Of a stretch of 18,220 nucleotides of DNA, positions 13,661 to 18,220 are shown piece by piece. Each line of letters opens with the position of its first letter. The stretch's first letter is position 1. This DNA comes from an uncultured Faecalibacterium sp. (GTDB taxonomy: Bacteria > Bacillota > Clostridia > Oscillospirales > Ruminococcaceae), in contig CAAHET010000083.1 of NCBI GenBank assembly GCA_900772565.1, positions 1 through 18,220 of the forward strand, in the 5' to 3' direction. The notes beneath the pieces were generated by a model. The model saw only the letters and a list, made by a program, of their open reading frames with translations, did not search any database and was not told the origin of the DNA. The position numbers and the translations under genes were made by a program.

Positions 13661-15103
13661 TTATGCGGGCCATACCACGTCGGTCAACTCGGGGTACTTC
13701 TCCTTGATAGCGGTCTCGAAGTTTGCCTTGGCGGCATCCTCCTTCACGTTGCCGGTGAAGTAATCCTTGAAAGCGGTCTGGAAGCTCTCGTTCAGGCCCT
13801 GATCGTAGGGGCCAGCGTTGGACATATCGATCTTGGTTGCAGCCTCTGCAAACAGAGCGATGTGGTTCTGGCCGCCGAGGAAGTCGGACTTGTAATCGCT
13901 GTTGGCGATCTCGTTCATGGCTTTCTCGTTGTTGGTGTAGTCCTGCGTATCCATGGTGATCTGCTTCATAATGGCTTCATCGCAGGTCAGCTTCAGCATA
14001 ACGTCCTTGATGGTCTCAAGGTTGTCACTGCCGACTGCGCCGCAGATCCAGGTGCCGCCCCAGTAGTAGGGCTGAGGACCTTCGCACACAGCGTAATCGC
14101 CGTAGATGCCGTTGCCAACTTCTTCCTTGCCGCCCTCAGAGGTAGGAGTTGCCAGAGAGTTGCCCAGCAGGGTGAAGTTGATGCCCCAAGTGGAGTAGAA
14201 GAAGCCGAACACCTTACCGGTGGGGCCCTGATCGGAAGCCCACTGGCTGTCCCACAGGCTGGACTTGTTATTGTAGCCCTTGTCGGTGTACTCCTTGGTC
14301 TGGTCCACCCACTTCATCAGGTTAGGATCGACCGTAACGGTGGTGCCGGTGACCCAAGGTGCGGAGACGTTGTTGGAGAAGGTGCGGTATGCATCGTCAA
14401 AACCGGACAGCATCTTGTAGCCCTTGGCTGCAGCCTTGGCAGCTACATCGTTGAACTTATCCCAGTCGGACAGGTAGGTCTGCACTTCGGTGGGGTCATC
14501 GGTGCCCAGCACTGCCTTTGCAATGCTGCGGCGGTATGCAAACAGACCCGGGGTAGCCTGCCAAGTGGTGCCACGCTGGCTGCCGTCCACAGAAACGATA
14601 TCCTTGGTGTACTGGTACTGGCCGGCCAGATCGGAATCGGTCAGGCCGATATCCTTCTTGACATCCAGAACGTAGTCGGAGTCCACATACTTCAAAGCGT
14701 AGTCAGCCTCGATCAGGAAGATATCGATCTTGTCGTCATCGGCTGCGGAATCCTGATTCAGCAGCGCCTCGTCCAGCTTGTTCTGGTAGTTGTTGTTCTC
14801 GTTGGCGTTGATGGTCCACTTCACGGTGGTGCCGTCCTTCAGGGTGGTGGTGGACTTGTCGGCTGCAATCTCCTTGACCTCGGGATAGTAGTCGTTGAAG
14901 CGGCTCTGGAACTCATCATTCCAGCACCAGATGTTCAGCACCTTGCCCTCGGCAGCAGCCGGAGCAGAAGCGGCAGCGGAGGATACGGGAGCGGAGGATG
15001 CAGCAGTGCTGCTGGAAGAACTGCCGCCGCAGGCTGCCAAAGCAGCACCAATCGTCACGACACCGGAAGCAAGCAGAAAATTACGACGAGAGATCTTTTT
15101 CAT
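13661..15103 (-). CDS. Sugar ABC transporter substrate-binding lipoprotein (CUT1)
   Basis: Captures the sugar outside the membrane for the two permeases; 480 residues. The lipoprotein signal is MKKISRRNFLLASG with a hydrophobic stretch, lipobox LAAC (lipidated Cys25) and a Gly/Ser/Ala-rich tether to about residue 52. The n-region SRRNFLL also fits a twin-arginine consensus. The mature part (VLNIWCWNDEFQSRFNDYYPEV) opens like a family 1 extracellular solute-binding protein and is rich in Trp, Tyr and Asp, as expected for oligosaccharide binding. AAGGAGG lies 9 nt before the ATG. It is the second gene after lacI, with the permeases 98 bp downstream. Cellobiose or cello-oligosaccharides are inferred from context. 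Confidence 0.93.
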   Translation of the reverse strand: MKKISRRNFLLASGVVTIGAALAACGGSSSSSTAASSAPVSSAAASAPAAAEGKVLNIWCWNDEFQSRFNDYYPEVKEIAADKSTTTLKDGTTVKWTINANENNNYQNKLDEALLNQDSAADDDKIDIFLIEADYALKYVDSDYVLDVKKDIGLTDSDLAGQYQYTKDIVSVDGSQRGTTWQATPGLFAYRRSIAKAVLGTDDPTEVQTYLSDWDKFNDVAAKAAAKGYKMLSGFDDAYRTFSNNVSAPWVTGTTVTVDPNLMKWVDQTKEYTDKGYNNKSSLWDSQWASDQGPTGKVFGFFYSTWGINFTLLGNSLATPTSEGGKEEVGNGIYGDYAVCEGPQPYYWGGTWICGAVGSDNLETIKDVMLKLTCDEAIMKQITMDTQDYTNNEKAMNEIANSDYKSDFLGGQNHIALFAEAATKIDMSNAGPYDQGLNESFQTAFKDYFTGNVKEDAAKANFETAIKEKYPELTDVVWPA

Positions 15104-15150
15104 AAGGGCAAACCTCCTTCATGGTTTTCCATCAAATAAAAATCATTCTC

Positions 15151-15171
15151 AAAAACTCCGCGCCGGGAGTT
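15151..15171 (-). terminator. Weak terminator-like hairpin between lacI-type gene and binding-protein gene
   Basis: On the minus strand AACTCC and GGAGTT (15154-15159 with 15166-15171) form a 6-bp stem with a six-base loop, then a T-run (five T counting the two in the stem). The 79-bp gap shows no clear sigma-A promoter for the binding-protein gene, so partial read-through from lacI, or a promoter I cannot see, must drive transport genes. Confidence 0.5.
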
Positions 15172-15182
15172 GTGGGCCTTTG

Positions 15183-16190
15183 TTAAAGAATGCGGACGGA
15201 GCCGCCGTCCAGCAGTTTGCCGGACACCCGGATCTGCTCCGGCAATGTCACACGCGGATGCTCGATCAGCTCGATCAGCTTATCCGCTGCCAGCCTGCCA
15301 AGGGATTTGGTGTTCTGCTGGTAGGTCACCAGCGGGGGCTTGACCACCCGGGAGAGATAGATGCCATCATATCCCATCACCGAGATGTCCTCCGGGATGC
15401 TCAGACCCGCTTCGGTCAGGACGTTGTAGCCGCCCAGTGCGGAAAAGTCATCCGGGAAGATGATGCAGGTGGGCCGCTGCGGCAGTGCCAGCAGCGCCCG
15501 GGTCTCCTCTGCGCAGCGGTCCACATCATGGTACACACCGCAGCGGACGTACTCCTCCGGCACCTTCAGCCCCAGTTCCTCACAGGCCTGATAGAAGCCT
15601 GCCAAGCGGTTCTCGGTAACGGCGGTCTTTTCGCCGTGGATAAAGGCGATGCGCCGATGTCCGCAGGCCCATGCCTGCTGTACCAGAGCCTTTGCACCCA
15701 CCACGTTGTCTGAAAGGATCGCCATCCGGTTGTTGAACACATGGTCGATGGTCACCACCGGCACATCGCCGTTGACCAGCTCCACCACCTGCGGATCGTA
15801 AAAGTTCACACAGGCAATCACCACGCCGTCCACACCCCGGTAGTGGCAATGTTCCAGATAGCTCATGGACCTGCCGCTGATGTTGTGGTTGATGAAGGTG
15901 ATATCATAGCCGCGCTTTTCCGCTTCCACCTTGAAGCTGTCCAGCACTGCGGAGAAATACTCGTGGGTCAGGCCGCTCTGTTTTTCATCTACGAACAGAA
16001 CCCCCAAGTTGTAGGTGCGGTTGGTTTTCAGCGCCCGGGCCGCTGCGTTGGGCAGATACCCCATGCGGCGGGCTGCTGCACGGATGCGCTCCCGCGTGGC
16101 CGGTGCGATGTCCGGCTGGTCGTTTAAAGCCTTGCTGACGGTTGCGACGGATACGCCGCATTCTTTCGCCAGATCCTTCAGGGACGGCAT
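15183..16190 (-). CDS. LacI-family transcriptional regulator, predicted cellobiose-locus repressor
   Basis: 335 residues. The N-terminal HTH and hinge helix are SLKDLAKECGVSVATVSKALN (3-23) and MGYLPNAAARALKT (about 48-61), the LacI canon. A periplasmic-binding-protein-like sensor domain follows, from NLGVLFVDE to VISVMGYDGI-type strands (ISVMGYDGIYLSRVVKPPLVTYQQ). The start is the ATG at 16188-16190 (MPSLKD), with AAGGAGG 7 nt upstream. An in-frame ATG at 16274 would lie upstream of the predicted transcription start and is rejected. It is divergent from cellobiose phosphorylase and first in line with the sugar ABC genes. Matching sites near its own promoter and the phosphorylase promoter suggest it represses both, released by a sugar ligand. 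Confidence 0.95.
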   Translation of the reverse strand: MPSLKDLAKECGVSVATVSKALNDQPDIAPATRERIRAAARRMGYLPNAAARALKTNRTYNLGVLFVDEKQSGLTHEYFSAVLDSFKVEAEKRGYDITFINHNISGRSMSYLEHCHYRGVDGVVIACVNFYDPQVVELVNGDVPVVTIDHVFNNRMAILSDNVVGAKALVQQAWACGHRRIAFIHGEKTAVTENRLAGFYQACEELGLKVPEEYVRCGVYHDVDRCAEETRALLALPQRPTCIIFPDDFSALGGYNVLTEAGLSIPEDISVMGYDGIYLSRVVKPPLVTYQQNTKSLGRLAADKLIELIEHPRVTLPEQIRVSGKLLDGGSVRIL

Positions 16191-16240
16191 CTTGTAGCCT
16201 CCTTCCGAGGAAAGGAGCTGCGGGATGTTTCTCGCACGTT

Positions 16241-16256
16241 CCTTAATCGTTTTCGC
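16241..16256. promoter_or_regulatory. Predicted LacI-family operator A (lacI side)
   Basis: CCTTAATCGTTTTCGC recurs exactly at 16643-16658. This copy starts 51 bp upstream of the lacI-type start codon and covers the predicted lacI transcription start (near 16256). A shared word at the same distance from both divergent genes points to common control. Confidence 0.7.
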
Positions 16257-16262
16257 AATCTC

Positions 16263-16291
16263 AATATATCGCACTCTGTACCAAAAATCAA
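16263..16291 (-). promoter_or_regulatory. SigA promoter of the lacI-type gene
   Basis: On the minus strand TTGATT (16286-16291), a 17-nt spacer, and TATATT (16263-16268). It is flanked by operator A at the start site and operator C at the -35, an arrangement that fits autoregulation. Confidence 0.75.
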
Positions 16292-16302
16292 GCGAAAACG
16301 CA
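16291..16302. promoter_or_regulatory. Predicted LacI-family operator C (overlaps lacI -35)
   Basis: AGCGAAAACGCA is the reverse complement of TGCGTTTTCGCT and shares the core CGTTTTCGC with operators A and B. Its centre is 44 bp from that of operator A, about four helical turns. Confidence 0.55.
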
Positions 16303-16560
16303 AAAGTTTTAGCTTCGTTGCATCACTTTTGGCATTTTGTTCCAATGTGACCTGTAGAAATTGTGCATCTCGATTCACTTTCGTTACATTTCGATTAAAA
16401 CGGAAAAATTTTCGTTGCAGTTTCGTTATGGTTTTCGGTGTCAAAGGCCGTATGTATATATCACTTTTAAAATAGGGTTTCGTTCGGTGTTCCGCCGGAG
16501 CGTACGGTGCAGAAAGCTGTCGAAAACCGCCGGGGCTGCGCAGATTATTTTAAAATTTCC
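16303..16560. other. AT-rich middle of the divergent regulatory region, no gene
   Basis: No credible coding frame is present. The stretch is visibly richer in A and T than its surroundings. TTCGTT occurs five times on the plus strand (starting at 16314, 16380, 16411, 16422 and 16479), and weaker matches to the CGTTTTCGC core lie at 16430-16438 and, inverted, at 16520-16528. An imperfect palindrome, AACGGAAAAATTTTCGTT, lies at 16399-16416. It probably holds additional regulator sites or a spacer for DNA looping. Confidence 0.5.
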
Positions 16561-16563
16561 GCT

Positions 16564-16583
16564 GAGCTTTTTGCAAAAAGCTC
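16564..16583. repeat. Perfect 20-bp palindrome upstream of the cellobiose phosphorylase promoter
   Basis: GAGCTTTTTGCAAAAAGCTC equals its own reverse complement. It abuts the -35 element (16584), and TTGCATTTTTTTG follows it. It could bind an activator or form a stem-loop acting as a terminator for stray upstream transcription. Confidence 0.7.
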
Positions 16584-16612
16584 TTGCATTTTTTTGTGGG
16601 ATACGGTATGCT
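16584..16612 (+). promoter_or_regulatory. SigA-type promoter of cellobiose phosphorylase
   Basis: TTGCAT (16584-16589), a 17-nt spacer with a T-run, and TATGCT (16607-16612). The start near 16619 gives a leader of about 90 nt containing operator B, which would act by blocking elongation or by looping to A and C. Confidence 0.7.
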
Positions 16613-16642
16613 TAGCGTGATGAGATTGCTTCTCCCGCAGCG

Positions 16643-16658
16643 CCTTAATCGTTTTCGC
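16643..16658. promoter_or_regulatory. Predicted LacI-family operator B (cellobiose phosphorylase side)
   Basis: An exact copy of the 16-nt word at 16241-16256, here followed by TATTAA so that TTAAT-N10-ATTAA forms a symmetrical 20-bp site (16645-16664). It ends 50 bp before the phosphorylase ATG, about 25-40 nt downstream of the predicted transcription start. Confidence 0.7.
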
Positions 16659-16708
16659 TATTAACGCACTGCCTGCCCGACAAGGCGCAGTTTTAAGGAG
16701 GAAGCATT

Positions 16709-18220
16709 ATGAAGTTCGGATATTTTGATGACCAGAATAAAGAGTACGTCATCACCACCCCGCAGACGCCCCTGCCCTGGATCAACTACCTTGGCAGCGA
16801 GGACTTCTTCAGTCTGGTCTCCAACACGGCGGGCGGTTACAGCTTTTACCGGGACGCCCGGATGCGCCGCCTGACCCGCTACCGCTACAACAACTCCCCG
16901 CTGGATATGGACGGCCACCGGATCTACATCAAGGATGGCGACACCGTGTGGAACCCGGGCTGGCAGCCCACCAAGACCCCGCTGGACAGTTACAGCTGCC
17001 GCCACGGTCTGGGCTACACCATTCTGGAGGGCAAAAAGGACGGCGTGACCGCCCGGCAGGAGCTGTTCGTCCCCAAGGGCGATGCCTGTGAGCTAGATCG
17101 GGTGACGGTGTGCAACGGCAGCACCATCGTCAAGGAGCTGGATCTGTTCAGCTACGTGGAGTTCTGCCTGTGGGATGCCGTGGACGACGGCTCCAACTTC
17201 CAGCGCAACTTCTCCACCGGCGAGGTGGAGGTAGAGGGCAGCGTCATCTACCACAAGACCGAGTACCGCGAGCGCCGCGACCACTACGCCGTGTTCTGGG
17301 CAAACTGCCCGGTGGACAGCTTTGACACCACCCGGGATGCCTTCTGCGGCGTGTACGGCGGCCCGGCAGACCCGCAGGCTGTCCGTGCAGGGCACTGCTC
17401 CGGCAGCATTGCCCACGGCTGGGCACCGGTGGGTGCCCTGCACATCCACCTGACCCTCGCCCCCGGCGAGAGCCGCAGCATTCTGTTCGGTCTGGGCTAC
17501 ATCGAGAACCCGCAGCAGGAAAAGTTCATTGCACCGGGCGTCATCAACAAGACCCGCGCCCATGCCATGATGGAGCGCTACGCCACCGATGCACAGATCG
17601 ATGCCGCCCGCGCCGCCCTGCGCACCCACTGGGAGCAGCTGCTGTCCACCTACCATCTGGAATCCGGCGAGGAAAAGCTGAACCGCATGGTCAACATCTG
17701 GCACCAGTACCAGTGCATGGTCACCTTTAACATGAGCCGCTCCGCCAGCTACTTTGAAAGCGGCACCGGACGCGGCATGGGCTTCCGGGACAGCTGTCAG
17801 GATCTGCTGGGCTTTGTGCACATCATCCCCTCCCGCGCCCGGGAGCGCATTTTGGATATCGCCGCCACCCAGTTTGAGGACGGCAGCGCCTACCACCAGT
17901 ACCAGCCCCTGACCAAAAAGGGCAACCGGGATATCGGCACCGGCTTCAACGATGACCCGCTGTGGCTCATCGCCGGTACCGCCGCCTATCTGCGGGAGAC
18001 CGGCGACTGGTCCATTCTGGAGGAGCAGGTGCCCTTTGATAACGATGCCACCAAGGCACAGTCTCTGATGGAGCACCTGCGCCGCAGCTTCAACTATACC
18101 TGCACCCATCTGGGCCCCCACGGCCTGCCGCTGATCGGCCGCGCTGACTGGAACGACTGCCTGAACCTGAACTGCTTCTCCGAGCACCCGGGCGAGAGCT
18201 TCCAGATCACCGGCCCCAGC
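16709..18220 (+). CDS. Cellobiose phosphorylase (GH94), partial at right edge
   Basis: Cleaves cellobiose with inorganic phosphate in the cytoplasm to glucose 1-phosphate and glucose (EC 2.4.1.20), saving one ATP per disaccharide. 504 codons are visible of about 810 expected; the frame runs off the window. The opening MKFGYFDDQNKEYVITTPQT, the RRLTRYRYNN segment, FQRNFSTGEVEVEGSVIYHK, NMSRSASYFESGTGRGMGFRD and EDGSAYHQYQPLTKKGN are the hallmarks of clostridial cellobiose phosphorylases. RADWNDCLNL (478-487) holds the general-acid aspartate of GH94. AAGGAGG lies 8 nt before the ATG at 16709. It is divergent from the LacI-type regulator and is the degradative half of a locus whose transport half is on the other strand. 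Laminaribiose or cellodextrin specificity is less likely given the near-canonical sequence. Confidence 0.96.
   Translation, partial: MKFGYFDDQNKEYVITTPQTPLPWINYLGSEDFFSLVSNTAGGYSFYRDARMRRLTRYRYNNSPLDMDGHRIYIKDGDTVWNPGWQPTKTPLDSYSCRHGLGYTILEGKKDGVTARQELFVPKGDACELDRVTVCNGSTIVKELDLFSYVEFCLWDAVDDGSNFQRNFSTGEVEVEGSVIYHKTEYRERRDHYAVFWANCPVDSFDTTRDAFCGVYGGPADPQAVRAGHCSGSIAHGWAPVGALHIHLTLAPGESRSILFGLGYIENPQQEKFIAPGVINKTRAHAMMERYATDAQIDAARAALRTHWEQLLSTYHLESGEEKLNRMVNIWHQYQCMVTFNMSRSASYFESGTGRGMGFRDSCQDLLGFVHIIPSRARERILDIAATQFEDGSAYHQYQPLTKKGNRDIGTGFNDDPLWLIAGTAAYLRETGDWSILEEQVPFDNDATKAQSLMEHLRRSFNYTCTHLGPHGLPLIGRADWNDCLNLNCFSEHPGESFQITGPS

Noticed and set aside
13862..15139. A 425-codon plus-strand frame opposite the binding-protein gene
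   Set aside because: Shadow of a lipoprotein gene with a perfect signal peptide and ribosome binding site; the antisense protein has no family signature.
16178..16615. Small frames in the divergent intergenic region
   Set aside because: They cross both promoters and the operators, have Arg/Phe/Lys-rich proteins of biased composition, and lack ribosome binding sites.
17093..18187. A 364-codon minus-strand frame inside cellobiose phosphorylase
   Set aside because: Antisense to an unmistakable GH94 coding region; Val/Ala/Gly/Gln-rich, no motif.

Overview
The window reads as ordinary chromosomal DNA from a GC-rich (roughly 57-60% by eye), low-redundancy Firmicute of the Oscillospiraceae/Ruminococcaceae type. 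The best guess is Faecalibacterium or a close relative, inferred from protein style, codon use, the FAD-oxidoreductase-cmk-plsC-ispH order, and a hairpin-rich intergenic element that resembles short repeats I associate with that group. No phage, plasmid, CRISPR, tRNA or rRNA signature is visible. I see no clearly new multi-gene system. The interest lies in regulation, in a few departures from family motifs, and in two ABC transporters that each lack a subunit.

Positions 1-3246 (minus strand): a housekeeping operon made of a HI0933/YhiN-type flavoprotein, cmk (cytidylate kinase), plsC (acyltransferase) and ispH (isoprenoid synthesis, cut by the left edge). An extended -10 promoter lies at 3279-3306. 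Positions 3357-5344 (plus): a TetR-family regulator and an MFS exporter, each preceded by the same 19-bp imperfect palindrome, which makes a self-contained drug-responsive efflux unit. Positions 5390-7000 (minus): a membrane-anchored M23/SpoIIQ-like peptidase and a Bax-inhibitor-1 family membrane protein, separated by a very strong terminator.

Positions 7110-8192 (plus): hemW. Positions 8199-9556 (minus): a two-gene NitT/TauT-type ABC importer (permease and ATPase) with no binding protein beside it and a palindrome at its promoter. Positions 9767-11472 (plus): brnQ (branched-chain amino acid carrier) and a short, divergent peptide deformylase, behind a textbook promoter overlapped by nested inverted repeats. 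Positions 11511-11715: non-coding, hairpin-rich sequence that resembles a dispersed repeat.

Positions 11716-18220: a cellobiose or cello-oligosaccharide utilisation locus. A LacI-family regulator, a lipoprotein binding protein and two CUT1 sugar permeases lie on the minus strand. A divergent cellobiose phosphorylase (GH94), cut by the right edge, lies on the plus strand. The 518-bp divergent intergenic region carries two promoters, an exact 16-nt repeat placed about 50 bp upstream of each divergent start codon, a third related site over the lacI -35 box, a perfect 20-bp palindrome and an AT-rich cluster of TTCGTT words. Together these genes would import a beta-glucan disaccharide, cleave it with phosphate inside the cell, and switch the pathway by LacI. 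The transport ATPase must come from elsewhere, as is common for CUT1 systems in Firmicutes.
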